A stretch of DNA of 64,000 nt from Plazaster borealis (Eukaryota > Echinodermata > Asteroidea > Forcipulatida > Labidiasteridae). Of this stretch, positions 30,954 to 45,900 are shown in pieces. The position numbers and the translations under genes are program-made. How positions within the stretch are numbered: the first letter of the stretch is position 1; every line of letters starts with the position of its first letter. Where the stretch lies: contig CM037474.1 of NCBI GenBank assembly GCA_021014325.1, positions 8,743,130 to 8,807,129 on the forward strand. The letters run 5' to 3'. The notes beneath the pieces were generated by a model. It saw only the letters and a program-made list of their open reading frames with translations, made no database searches and was not told the DNA's origin.

Positions 30954-33900
30954 GTAAGTTTCCAAAAATAAACGTGGGGTCCCGAATACATCTTCAGTCA
31001 TTTGAACTGAAGGCACTCAAAAGGAAGAAGAAGAAGAAGAATATGTTTTCGTGTGGGGTCTTTATTATACGTCATTGCGCACGATGTAAACAAACCCTAC
31101 AGTCAAAGTAATATGTTCTTCTTGTCTGGTATTACCATGTTTGTGTGCAATGCTTTAGGGGTAAAATTCCGGAGGCGGCTGCCACTTTAATCCCCCCGAA
31201 TTAAGAAAATTTTGGGTCTTACCTGTCCGGAAGGAGTGGAGAAAAATATCCTAAGTATGAATAGGCCGTTGGAAAAATTGGAAAGGCGTGAAAAAAGGGC
31301 CCAAAACCGGCCTGCGCGACATGAAAAAAATCGCCCTACGCCATTTTGTATCGTTTCTTTACTGTGTGTGTTCGCGCGTTATGCAATTTCTCCAATCAGT
31401 CGGTCATCGTTACATATTCATTATGACCTTTAGTGACCCATGTAATGGGAGATTGAATTACAACCAACGAACACTTCTTGGTATCAAAGCCTCATAGCCG
31501 AGCGGTGTAGGCTACATGCTATGTATAATAATTTGTTCTCTCCCTCTCTTGATACAGGTTCGAATCCTGGTAAGTTCATTGCTTGATTTGATGGATTAAT
31601 AATGTTTCCCCCTTTCCCCACAGCAATATACAGATAGGTACAGACATGGAGAGTAGGTGAGAGAGGAGACAGGACGGTGGAGAGGAGAAACAGAGTGGGA
31701 AAGCGCCATTTTTTTCCCCAGATTTTCGAGAAAATAAATATATATATATATTTTTTTAAACCGTCCCCCTATGAAATCCATTTATCGTAGAATTTTGCTC
31801 CCTACCCCAGTCGATTGGAAACATCCTCATGAATAAATTTAAAAAAAAAAAAAAAAAAAAAAAGCTTCAGAAAGTGGCAGCCGCCTCCGGAAATTTTTCC
31901 TGCTTTAGGAATAGTAGTGTTATATAATGCTACCGATGCCTTCATTCATTAGTTACGATTATCGCAAAATTCTACCTTATCATATGAAACACTTTTCGGG
32001 ATAAAAAAGGTGTACTCATCCCTTTCACCTTAAAATGTTCAGGGTAACCAATACATAAATTTATAAATGGGCAGTCAGCGGGTCAGGTTAGCTCAGTGGT
32101 TTCTCTTCTGTCACTGCCTTTCACCTCTGTGGACTCCGGTTCGATACCCGGACTGAAGCCTTGCATGTGGATTGGGTTTTCATGTCCCTACTGACTGCAT
32201 GGGTTTTCCCTCTGGGGTTTTCCTCCAACGTCTAAAAGTGAAATTTCTTCATTGTCTTCAAGTTACAAAAATTGGTGTGACGTTTCCGATTAGGATGCTT
32301 TGCCGACTATAACAATTCAGGTTCAGATTCAGATAAGTTTAATATAATAATATATGTTTTATTTTTAAAAGGAAATCAAACTCAAATGCTGATAAAATTA
32401 TGTTGAAATTTCAAACCAAACTTGACGTATCGCCAACAAGTAAAATAAAAATTGAACCCGAGGTTTTACTACCGTAGTACTTTAGTAAATAGTAGTCTAT
32501 GATTTGCTATTTGAACAATAAATAGCCTTTGCCGACAGCGCCCCTGGATAAGTGGTACCTGGCTGCAAATAAGACAACAAAAAAGCATGATCACTGAAAC
32601 CAACGACGAGGCCGAAAGCGCAGCAGGTACTGACTTAATAAACTAAGAGTTTGGTTTTTAACATTTCCGTAGTGCGTGTCATGGTCATGGATAGTTGTGA
32701 TTTTTAGCCCCATTAATGATAATACTAGTGCCAATAGAGGTTTTACAGCTGACGTCACTATAGCCCCTCCAACCGCAACGGCAGCCATCTTGCCGGTCAG
32801 GGTTAGGATCTTGCCGCTGGTCATTGACCGGCAATATGGCGTCTCAGTCATCACATGACTGTAAAACCTCTATACGCTGGACTTCTTAACCCTTAGAAGC
32901 CTACATAGCAGTTCTTTTCTCCCAATGTTCCTATACCCATTTGTGCTGAGTACATTAAAACGATTTAGTGCTGGCTCGTTTTAGTGTAGGTCGGGAGCCA
33001 TGATGTCTACTGATGATGCAGCCCTGTGACCGTCTTCTACCCTAGTCTCTGTTCCAGCAGCAAGACCCCCTTTCGTGTACTTCCAAGTGACAATGTCATA
33101 TTCGGGCATCGCATTTTTTTTTTTTACCACAAGCCATGCATGTGTGCTAAACATGTGACCTTTGCAGATGTACAAGTACATGGGAATGTGTTTGTGATCA
33201 GAATACGAAAATGATAAATGATCCCAACGTTAAAACAGTGACACAAATAAGACTGAACAGGTCATCGTGCTGTAGTCACACTGTGATTGCCACCAATATT
33301 TTTGGAAAGCTGCATCAGTTTCTGTGAACCCATAAAACAAACACAAAACTAGAAATCACTGACTTGACTGATGGTGAATGCCCAAAATGCTGCACAAGGT
33401 GGAACCCCCATAGAAGTGAATGTGTCCTTTGCACAGACATACAATTATTATCGTACTGATGTGCAGTGCTGTGCACTCACTTGCAATCATGGTTTCAGAA
33501 AATAAAACAATTAAGTTCAGCATCCCCTGCTATCAGTCTATCATTATTGACTGTGGTCCTATGTACATCTATCCATAGAGATCTAGTATCAGAGAAACAT
33601 AACATTCTGAATTTTCTTGGAGCCACAAAAAGTCATTAAAATGTTCATGATTCTTGGCACATGGTTTCAATCTTAAAGTCAGGGTACACTTTTGGTAATT
33701 GTCAAAGACAAGTATCCTCACTTGGTGTATCCCAACATTTAAATGCGTAAAATAACAAACCTGTGAAAATTTGGGCTCAATTGGCCATCAAAGTTGTAGA
33801 AAAATAATGAATGAAAAAACACCCTTGTTGCATGTGCTTTCAAATGCCTGAGAAAGGCTTTCAGATGTAATTTTTTTTTTTTTAAATTACCTTTTTACAC

Positions 33901-36900
33901 TACTTCAAAGGGAGTCGTTTCTCACAATGTTTTATACTATCAACAGCTCTTCAGTGCTCCTTACCAAGTAAGTTTCTTTGTGGTCATTGACTTGAAGAGT
34001 TATTACCAAAAGTTTCCTGCCTTAGGGTGCGTTTGATTAGCTTCCCCGTGTGTACCGGGGACTTACACTCGTGGTAGCCACGAAACTAATCGAACGCTGC
34101 AGTGTTTTCGATTGGCACTCTGGGAAAGTTAAGGTCAAAGGTCATTGCTTAGCAGTACGACTTAAAAAAGTGTAAACAGACAGCTCCATCATTTTCGTCG
34201 TCTGCTCAATTGGAAAATGTTGATGTCCGTGACGACAAAATTAATTATATCATTCATAATTTGTACACAATCACCAACTGTTAGTTTTTCAGGAAATACA
34301 TTTCCTTTCCATTTGCCATAATTGTTTCATAGACGATAAATCTGTGTATTAATTTGTAGTTTTTGTACTCGCGTCAAATTCAACTTTTCCCCCGCCATCT
34401 TGGTATGATACGCCTGCAGCTGGAAACTACGTCATTACACCCGGGCATCCACCAGAGACCCGCTCGCGAGCTGGGGCTGTGGTGGCTGACACCAGGGCAT
34501 ACACAAGTATCATGTGATGGCTAATCGAACGCTCTCGTGTAAGTTTGACTTACATGTGTAAGCTAATCGAACGCACCCATAGAAATCAATCATTGATTTT
34601 TTGTTTTAGATATCCTGCAAACAGACGGACAAGCAAACAAAAACTGAGCAGTGATGAAGTTTAAACACCAGCCAGTGCTGACTCTTTGACATTTGAGAGA
34701 ATCTGTTTCCTGCTGTTTGCCAATGCTCTTTTCAAAAGAATTTGAGTCATTTCCTTTGTGTTTCTTCTTACACAGCATCAATCCTTAAAAAGGCAAAAGT
34801 AGCTAGCTACTGATTATAGCAATGTTAGGCTACATCAAATATAATAGTGAAAAGGGAATTCAGTGTCTGTCTTTTTGGCTGTGCTGTTCACTATAGTGTA
34901 AAAGGTGTGTTGAAGTGCGGAAAAGTTTGTTCACTCTGTCTTACCTGTTATATTTTCTTACCTGTAGCTTAAGTTACTAATTTAACCTCATAAACTGGCA
35001 TTTGAGTTTCTGTGCATGTTTTGCGGTAGTCGTGTCCAACACACCTCGTTTGGTGAGGCACTATGGTGGGTTGCGTGTATACAGGCAACCGTTTCATGGA
35101 GTCTCCTTGGTCATGGTTCGGTGGCCCTAATGAAAATGGATTTGTGCCTAATGCCTTTGTCGAAGACATGTTCCTTTCACATACCAGCCAAGATTTTGTA
35201 TAAGTTTGATGATACTCCATTGTCATGAGGCCTGTCTGTTCAATTGGGCGTGGGTGGGTGATCTGCCATTACAAAACAGCTTTCCAATGGTCTGATTACG
35301 CTTCAGAAACACTACCTTAAACAATTTTAGCCATTAAAATCTGTATGAGAAAGTATATTTATTAGGGTGCCCAAATTAGTTTGGCTAGAAAAAAGTTGCT
35401 TTTTGACTGAAAATAATCCTGCCTGGGTAACAGGCGAACTGGTGTACACAGGCTAACACAATCATTTTAACTTCATGTATTCTTGTGTTTTTTCATTCAT
35501 GTAGGACTATGTCATGAAAGTTCAAAGAGGTACATCTACAGAAAACAGCTGGCAGGTAATAATTGATTTAGTTTCCCAACACCTGTATTTTGGTTAAAAT
35601 TATGTGAAGGGTTTTACCATGTTTGGTGGAAGAAAATAAATGACACAAAAAGAACTAATTTTGGTTTTATGTTAATTAATGTGACATATGTTTTTTTCTT
35701 GTTTTGTCCCCGTTATAAATTCCAATAAGCCTTTTTGAGATATGGCGGACACAATGCTACAACACTATAAGGTTTGGGTAAATTTGTGTGTATACACCCA
35801 AACCAAACAGTACACTCCTATCACGTCCGCCATACCTCAAAAAGGCTTATTGAGTTGATTCCACTTCTTTTACCCACATTCTTTAAAAAAAGAAATATGA
35901 TGGCATGGATTTTAGCAAATCAATGGATATCAGTTTGCTGTCATTAGGGCATTTAGGGCCCATTCCAGGTTGATAAAGTGACTTTTGCACTTTGAACTGT
36001 GGTACTGGCAGTACAGTGTAAATATTATACCAATTAATTGCATTGTACATACGTATGCTCAATTGAACTCAGAATAGTTTGCTGTTTTGGTGCAAAACTT
36101 TTTTGCTTGAAGGAACGCGAGACTGGCATAGTCTATTTGGCACTTACATTGTAAATGTCCCTTTTAGATCATTGTCATTTGAAATTGTTTCACAATAAAC
36201 ACAAAATAGACACGGAAACTCGACCACCCAACGTATCGAAAATTCATTTTAAAAAAACTGTAAGTAGACACCAACCTTGTCTGCCGTGACACGACCTTGC
36301 CTCATTTGGACAAACGAGCCTGGAACGATTGTTTTGGAAACAATGCTATTGCCTTTTCCAAACTTTGGCTTGGTATCCGGCTCCGGCTTTGGCTCCATCA
36401 TCAATTTTGGAGCAGTGTACATTTTGCACGCCTGTTTCCAAAATCAAACGAAACCCGGAGCCGGTGCCTAAGCTGAGGTTTTGAAAAAGCCCTTCAAGAG
36501 ACTCCTGTATTAAATCTTGGAGCATCGCAGAGGGCTCTTTTTTAGCCCGTACGCGCAAGTGCTGTACGCCGCACTTCCATTGCCGGGACACTTGCAGCAC
36601 AAGGTTTTGTACACGAGAAAACCGTTCTTTTGAACAGTCGGACTATTCACCAGAAATCCATGTCACCCCCATTCAATCCTGCATCGTACATATGTCTTAC
36701 GGAGAATACGTATACCTATGCAGGGCCGGCCAGCCGGCTGACCAGGCCGACCAGGCACACATGAAAAACAGGCACATTACTGTGTATAATAATGCTGGCC
36801 GTCCGGGCACAGCTTGGTGCCAAATGTGAGTGCAGATAGACTTGATGAGTGGATTTTTAAATACCACATGCCACATGTATTTGTTGACCTTTTCAAAGTT

Positions 36901-39900
36901 GTCCGTTCATGTAAGGGTGAATTTATGAAACAATACATACTAAAAGTAGGGGTTGTTTTAGTATATTCCAGCACCCCCATCCAAAATGTTGGGGGTGCTG
37001 CAGCACCCCCCCCCCCCTTCTCGCGGGTCTGTTGGATGTGAAAATGAATAGGAAATTACTTTCTGTGCTGTTTCTGGGGGTTTTTCTTTGAATTTATGGT
37101 TTAACAATAACAGCAGATTAAAAAGACTATATGTACAGGGGAGCCAAAAGAAGGGTCAGAGGGAAAGGGGAACCATAACATTATAAAAGGAGATTCTTAT
37201 GCAATGTAAAAAGTTGGGACACCAACCAAAGTACCCCTTTACAAGAATGGAATTATTGATGTACTGGCTCATTGTCTGGTATGGACAGAATTTTAATTTT
37301 AAATTTTTACTAATTTCTCAGAAATTATCTTTTGTGAAACTTACATGTACATGTATATTTGTCTGCTTACCTTATGCTTCCAATCATCCAAGTTTTAATG
37401 AATATCTTTCCAATTTTTACTGGAAGATAAATCGTAGATACAGTGACTTTCTAGCATTCCATGAGCTGCTGAAGATTACCAATCTGGAGCTTCCTCTTCC
37501 ACCCAAAAAGATGTTTGGTAATATGGACCGTGAGTTTATTGCAGAGAGGCAGCAGAATCTACAACAATACCTCGCCCTCATCCTGTCCCACCATCTATTA
37601 GCTACAAGTATTATTGTCAAGAGGTTTCTGGATCCAGCTAATTATCCCTCCAATTTACAAGGTATTCAAACTTTCAGGTCTTGTTTTCCCCCTTTTTATG
37701 AGTGGGGGGTACGTGGAGGGGGGATGTGAAGGGGTAGGGTGTGGTTTAGTTGTCTGCATATTCAGAGATGTAACTTTGGATACTACATGTATACATATAC
37801 ATGTTTGAGTAACATGACCTTGGTACAGCATGGGCACGTACAGAAACCAACCTAGAAAAGTTTCAATTACTGAGTAGGCTCAACGTACAGGTGTAGGCAT
37901 TGTTTTCTCTAGGTAGCAGTACAAAAGTTGAGAATTTGTTTGTGCGCATTGTTATGATTAAATTAATCTTTTACTCTTTGATGCAGTTCATATTTACTGT
38001 ACCACACAAATGATAGTAAGCCAGGCCTTAAACATCTTTTCACAGTAATTATCACGTTATCTCTTTTCACGGTAATATTTTCACATGATATTTCACAAAT
38101 AGTAAGTTGTAAGATGAAAAGATGACAGCATTAAATTGTCTATTCACCAATATTTATTTTTGTTGACTAACTTTGGTAACATCAAGCTTTTTCTTGTAGG
38201 ATAGGGTTATGCATTCAAAACCCACTAGGGCACAGGAAAGTGTTTAAAATTAAACATCAATTGAAGGAAAAATACAAATTACCTTATCATTTTCCCGATG
38301 CAAAAAATGAAGATGTAAAACCACCCTGAATGACAGGAATCCAGAACGCTAATATTTTCACCATTGAATCTTTGTGTAACTTTCTACCTCAGAGGTTGCG
38401 CTTCAGCATGTCTCCATGTTCTTCAGGTCAGAGCCATACTGGGAAGTAGTAGATGCTATGAAAGACATTGGATGGAGGATCCGTAAGAGTTATTTCATGA
38501 TCAAGCCTAAAGACCAGCCCAAAGTCAGGCAGATCTTAGCATGGGTATGTGCAGATAGCTTAACAAGGTTTTCCTCTAGTCCTGCTTGACAGAATTCTGG
38601 AGTATTGTCAGTTTGGTTGTCCTTATTACAAGTAGAACCTCTGTATTATTTCACACTGGGCTGATTCTACAATAACAATTGAAATACACCAATTGTGTTT
38701 TACTAGTTCTTCAAACTAATCTTCCCGTTTGTTTTTCTGTCCATCCATAAATTCCATACATCCGAACTCAATTACAGCTGTCTTAGTACATATTTGTTAT
38801 GCTTTTGACAGAGTGACTTTGGACCAGATAAGGTTGTGGATGACAAAGACCTACTCCAAGCCATGAAAATGCTTCCAACTATTCAACACCCTTATATCTA
38901 CCCAGTCACGTATGCATCAGCTAATGAAACAGGAGGGTTTGCTATCCGTACTTACCATGCTACTGGAACACTAAGAGACTTCATATGTAAGGTAAGCACC
39001 TACACCTTAGCTGATGTATACATGTATTGGATACTTGATGGGGGTATGTCTAGGAATGGGGAGGCACTATAGATTTATATTCAATTGATATGAATAGGCT
39101 GGAAAATTCACATTGACAATGATCAGAATTGACGTCGCATCACGATGACGTTATCAAGCGTCATGTGACATCACCTTAAAGGTGCACTTTTCAAAGATTT
39201 ATTCTTACTGGAAAAAATGCACAATTCAGCTTAAACCTTGCATGTACTCAAGCCGGGAAGTGTAACATCTGTAATTTAAGATCCTGTTTTAATGACATCA
39301 TCAATTGTGACATGACGTCACCTTAAAAGTGCAGTTTTACAAGATCTATACAGAAAAAAATGCGTGATCGAGCTAAAACCTTGCATTTATTCAAGCGAGG
39401 ATGTTTTGCATCTACAATTCGAGGTCGCATTACTTACAATGAAATCATTAGGTGTCACATGACGTCACCTTCAAGGTGCACTTTTCAAAGATTTATATTG
39501 ACAGGAAAAAATGCGTGATCAAGCTGAAATATTGCATGTATTCAAGCCGGGATGTGTAACATCCAAAATTTAAGGTCCTGTTCTAATCACGTCATCAAAT
39601 GTCATGTGACGTCACCTTAAAGAGGTAGTTTTAAAAGGAACATGCACGTTTTCTTGTGAAACTTTATGCTTATGCGTTTCCGAACACCTGTCAGGCGACC
39701 AACACTCGAGCTCATAGTTATTATTATTACTATTAATATTATATCCTGGTAATGAAACCAAGGATGCCGCATAAGTGAACTTAATCACTGTAGCAGGCCT
39801 GAGAAAACCTGTTAACAAGGGTGCTTGCTATGTGAACCGGAATGCCGGGGTTAACCCTACTCTTCCACGATAAGTGTTCTGGGTTCTGTTCCGTGTGCTA

Positions 39901-42900
39901 CCAATCCTAGTACATGGGACATAATGCCATCCATCCGACAAGAAGGTAAAGGTAATGGTAAATCTTGCTCAAGGACAGTGCCATGACCAGGACTCGAACC
40001 CCCACCTTGTCTGATCACAAACAGAAACACCAGAAAGTGAGGTCCGTGCTCTTAACAGCTTTTGCCAGCCATGCATTGCTTTTAGAGTCAGTCAATGGTC
40101 TTTTATTAAAAAAAAAAGTTTCTTATTAGTTTCTTTGGTAGTGTAATTTAGTGTGGTAGACAAAGAATGATGTGTCTTTGTTTATTGGACAAAAACTCTA
40201 CAACCACCTTAGTTGATAAATGTGATTTACATTTTATATGATTAAGAACATGTCAAGGCTTCAACTTGATGTTTGTGTCAAGAAAATAATTTGTGATGAG
40301 CGCCAGTCGCATGTGTCAGCAGGAAACGCTTATTTAAATAGTGATTTAATAGTGATGGATCTCTACAATGGATCTTACCTCTGTGCGAAAACGTGGAGCA
40401 TGCAAAAATAAGAACGGACATATCGCAAAAAAGACAGCAGTTCCGTCAATTTTGAAAATACTTATAATGATATCAATTGGTTTGAAACACAAAAGTAGCT
40501 TAGTTTACAAGCAAATGAAACTTTGCTAGTTTTTTCCATTTCCTACTTCACTTGTCACTAAAATGGTAGTCATCAGTGATGAGATGCAGTATAAGTGTGC
40601 TGTACTTTTGTCATGTGCATCAGCATATGTGCAGCATATACTCTGTTCGCTATTTGTGTACTTTGAAAACTGAGGCGTTGTAAAACGCAGGATTGCTATA
40701 TCAGCAGATCATCATAAGTATCCCCCGTAGCAATCCCCCGTAGGGAAAAAATGTAAAGGACTTCTTGCTCAAAATCTCCCATTTTCCGGGCTTATCGTGT
40801 AATCCCAAACTCCAGACCTTTGTCCTTTTGTTGGACAAATGAGGATTACGAGAGATCGATAAGCTGCCACCATTGTATTTGGCACTGGAGGGAATTATCA
40901 GAATTCCTGGCGGTAAATGGTTAAAGATGCATCAGCAAGTTTTGAGCAGTCAATTGAGGTAATACAATTTGAGACAATGACGGGTTGTAGCATAAAGTCT
41001 TACCTTTATAGTTTGTTTTATTGACTCATTATTTTGTTCAATGTCTCAAATGAAAAAATTGCCAAATCACCCCAAAAGATGCAATTTAACCTAATATAAA
41101 GTGCTGAAACACTTTGAATGTGGTTGTTAAAGCCAAACAAACATTCAAATTGTTCCTACATGTAAGTGTTTGATGCATGGTCATTGTACATGTGACTGTA
41201 GACATAAAATAAATCCAATCTGTGATCAGAATCTTATTGGGAAATCTTGTTATTCCTCAACTATGACTCATGTGGCAAACTGAGCACCAGGTGTTTAGAA
41301 CTTGTCTGAATATCATCTGTCAGTCTCTTTCATCTGACAACATACATGTTGACTTCAATCACAGGAATCTACATGTTTGTTTATTTTCAGTTTCATGTTT
41401 GTCAGCTAGTAGAAATGGCATTTATATATTTGATATATTTGTTGTTTTGACATTATTAAATACAGTATGGTTGCAATGCTGGGTATACTAGTCGTTCAGT
41501 ATTTGCATACATTTGTTGCTGTGAAATAATATGGAGAACATCGGCAGTCAGTGAATCAGCACTTGATGTTTGGTATGTGAATTAAATGCCAGGGGAGAAG
41601 CGCAACACACAACAGTAAAAGCTTCATGACCTCAAGAAAGACTCTGCTCTGGTCAAAATGCGAGGCCATTTACTATTTTTGCTTCTATTTGATCACACAT
41701 ATCTTGTGCAGTTTGCACCTTTAGTTCATAGGCAAAGTCATGTGACTAACATGTGCCATATTTGCATCCAGTACTGGTCATAACCAGCCATGGTCTGTCA
41801 AACGATAGTTACTTAAAATCACAGATGACACTTATTTCTGATCATTCGGAGTGCTTAGTCACCAGCTTAATGTAGATGATGCACATGGTTGTTTATCTCA
41901 GGAAGAAAGTCATAAGCCTACCCAATGCCTAATGGGACCTTCCATAGACAATGATTCAACATCTGGTTGTTTGGAGAAAAGTAATGGGTCTGCATTGCCT
42001 GCAGTGTTTTTGTATGATTCCCTGCTGTGTGAAAACCTTCTTTTTTGTTAGCAATATTTTTTCCCCATATGTCTGCAATTCAGTTTAGGAATAGTCGGGC
42101 CCACTTCCACCTGGTTCTAAATTTCCTGGTTCTAAATTGTCCACTTAGTGTCATTACTGAGTCTTGAATCATGAATCATGAAGAATAAAACACAATTTAT
42201 ATATCAGAAGCACTAACACCTTGTTTTAGTGATACAACAAAAGTGGGTTGGGGGGAGGCACGTGCCCCCCAATTGATGTCCATGAATTTCTAGTTTATTT
42301 TAATTTTGTTTGAGAGATTAATGTTCACCTGTGGTAAAATGATTCTACATTGTAAATATGTGTACTAATAAAAATGCTGCAGGTAGATTTACACTTATTT
42401 GTTTTAATTTTTTTCAAGGTTTTACAATAAAATGGAGATACAATCAATCTAAAGCCACCAACCACATCTTTTCAAGAACTTATTAAACAAAATATGATTG
42501 GTTTAATTTTCATTGTTGTGGTGAGCGACACAAAGTAAATAAATAGTAAGCTAAAACCGTCCCTGGATAAATCTTGTGATTGTATTATGTAAGTTTGTTC
42601 TTGATTTACTCTGGGTACATTTTTATGTTCTCAGTCCAAACCAAAGCACCACTACTTGAGGAAGTACTGCAGTCCCAAATCATATGCTGCTTTTGATCTG
42701 ACCAGCATGAGAACATACGGAAGACAAATATTAGAGGTACGTACATATACAGGTTCAAGTTTGGGTAAAGAATATAATTAAGACAGTGATCTTATCAAAA
42801 GGCGTTGTGCTTATGTTCACTATTACTGTATATCATACGTGTGCACAATATATTGGTAATGTGTATGCATGCACTGTCGTATTTAGTCAATAATGAATCA

Positions 42901-45900
42901 ATGATGCATGTTTTGTAATTCACCTTGGAAAATGTATACTCATGGATACTTGAGAGATAGGATTGCAATCCTCATTGTGTATGTTCTTCCACAAAGCTTA
43001 CTTTAGGGGGCAGGGTCTGAGTTGTTGGAGTAGTTATGGTCTCTATCTCTCTCTCTGTGCTCATGGCATGTTTTATTTGTGACCTAACCTGCACAGTTGC
43101 GCTGATAGAGATTGTGCAGGAATTAAAGAATACTGTACACACAATTACCTTATAACCAGCAACACCATCACATGGTACAACATAATCTACCTGCCTGGTG
43201 CATTACATTAGGGAAACCATTTACCTTAAAAATACTGATCCTAAATATGTCAATAGTAATGAACCCATCTCTTAAAGGTAACGTACACGTTTGGTAATGA
43301 CTCAAAACAAATACTAGCATAAAAACTTACTTGGTAACAAGCAACGGAGAGCTGTTGATAGTATAAAACATTGTAGGAAACGACTCCCTCTGAAGTAACG
43401 TAGTTTTTGAGACAGAGGTAATTTCTCACTAAAATAATAAAAACTTCTTACAAGAAGTTTTTATTCCTATCTGAAAGTACACAAATTTGTACAACAAGGG
43501 TGTTTTTTCTTTCATCATTTTCTTGCAACTTCGATGACCAATTGAGCCCAAATTTTCACAGGCTTGTTATTTTATGCATATGTTGGGATACACCAAGTGA
43601 GAACACTGGTCTTTGACAATTTCCAAACGTGTTCAGTGCCTTTAAAGATGAAGGTAAATGACAAATTCAATTTTGTGATGTACTCATTTTCCAATAGATA
43701 GAGTCCTCATGTAAGTTGGGAAAAAATCTCTAACCTCACTCTAAAATGTTGTAAATTGCCATTGTATTCGATACCCTTTCAGTGCAAAATTTGTCAACAT
43801 CCAAAACATCTGATGACATCATTCTGAGAAAAAATGGGTCTCTACATTTTTGTACCGGGATGTTTTGGTTCAATCCTGACTTTTGATAATATTTAATCCA
43901 AACGGCATTGAATTTTACCCTTAAACTGACAAAAAATTCCTCCTTGGAATGTAAAGATCCATTAGTTGTTAAAATCCAATAGACGTAATGTTTCAAATTT
44001 CGCTCTGAAAAAGTCACTTATGAACCAAAATATCCCCATACAAAAATGTGGAGACCCGTTTTTCTCAGAATGATGTCATCAGATGTTTGGGATGTTCACA
44101 AACTTTTGCACTGGAAGGGTATCGAATACTTTGGCAATTTACACCATTTTAACGTGAGTTTAGAGACTTGTAATCTTTTCCCCACCTGCATCTATTGGAA
44201 AATGAGTACATTATAAAATTGAATTTGACGTTTCCCTTTCTCTTTAATATAAATATAAATCACAATACACATTTGATCATCAATGATACAAACATATAGT
44301 CGTAGGCAATTGGGATATCATTTGACATTACGGGAATCCTCCAAGAAAGCACATCCTTTTCAATGTTTACCCACTTCCACCTCTTATCTCCTAATCTCTT
44401 CAACAAACAAGGACTTTTAATCCCATATATATCTGGACTATTGTATGAAGTTGGTACTACTTTTAACCAGTCAGTGGAGTAGGAATTCTATCTCCATGGT
44501 CCATTCAAATACATCGCGATTGACTTGAGCTGCCATCTATATATAGTTCAGGCAAAATGCCTGTTGATCTTGAGAAGTTAAGTAAAAAAGAGAAAAATTT
44601 ACTGCTAACAATACAAACAATACATACTTCAGATAAAAATACGCAATTTTCATAGTGGGTTATGTCTTTTCGATGATATTTTTGTGCCGGCCGGTGGGCT
44701 GTAAAATTTAGCTTAGAGCCGGCCGGCAGGAGTCTGTGCCGGCTACCCCCCCACCCCCCGCCATAGCTATAACCCTGTTAAGAGACGGGTTCACGGCTGC
44801 GGGATGCGCACAGTCGATTTGGGCCCGATGACACCCCCAATATTTCGAAGCGCTGTACCAAAGAGTCGCAAATCGCACTGGTATTAATTATCCGGCTAAA
44901 AAATCACCATAGAAAAGACGACAGTATGCGCGATCCAGCGAAGTTTTTCTGCAGTTCACAAAACGTTTGTTACCATCAGTTCAGTTGAGCGAAGTTCCAA
45001 GCTACATGTACACTACTCCGTGATTTTGAACCACTGAACGTAAATTTCCACGTTCATTACCCCATTTGATGTTAAAAGGCAGGACATTTTGACGAACATT
45101 TCGATGATTAACGAGCCCATGAAGTTGGGCTCTCTACCTTGACTGCTAAAAAGAAAGCAGCCTTAGTGATCAACGTTCGGTATGGGTTTACATGACTGAG
45201 TCGTGCCTGTACATAAAGCAGGTACTACGCCAGAGAAAACTAGTGCGGTGCATCATTACGCGAATGCCTTTTCTTTTGGGGTTAAATCAAACAAAAAACA
45301 AATTGGCATACCAATCAACTAATCTATACTTAGTTTCTTTATAAAAGTTACAATTATAATAATTTTACTTGACACGATGTTAAAGCCCCTTTCACACGAG
45401 AGCAATTTGGCAAGGGTCCCTTGCTAAATGGTAGCATGGTTTTAACAGTTTACAAAATGTACATCGTGTGAAAGGATAACAATTTGTGTACAGTCCAAGG
45501 TCCCTTGTAAAATCTTGTCCAACATTGCTACATTTTGTCAGAGGTCCGGACCTACGACAAAATCCTCCGCTAGCAGAAGTTTTTACCAAGGACATGGGCG
45601 AAATCATCAGGTGAAGGGAACCTTTGATTCTTGTAAGACGTCCTGTGCGAAGTCACCCAAGCTGCGCATGCATGGCAACTTTTTTGTGTGACTCTTTGTA
45701 TCGCGACGTGATTAACTGCCATGGGGCTGTATCCATTCATGCTGGCGGTGCTTTTCGTGCGGCAATTTCTTAACTCTATTCATCATAGAAGTAGAGTGAA
45801 ACAACAGAAGGAGACTTGCTTCTTTGAGAAGACAAAAATCACTGGCCTTTTTATTTAACTGCCAACGGTCACCCGCTTCAAGTGACATAAATGTCAAGAA

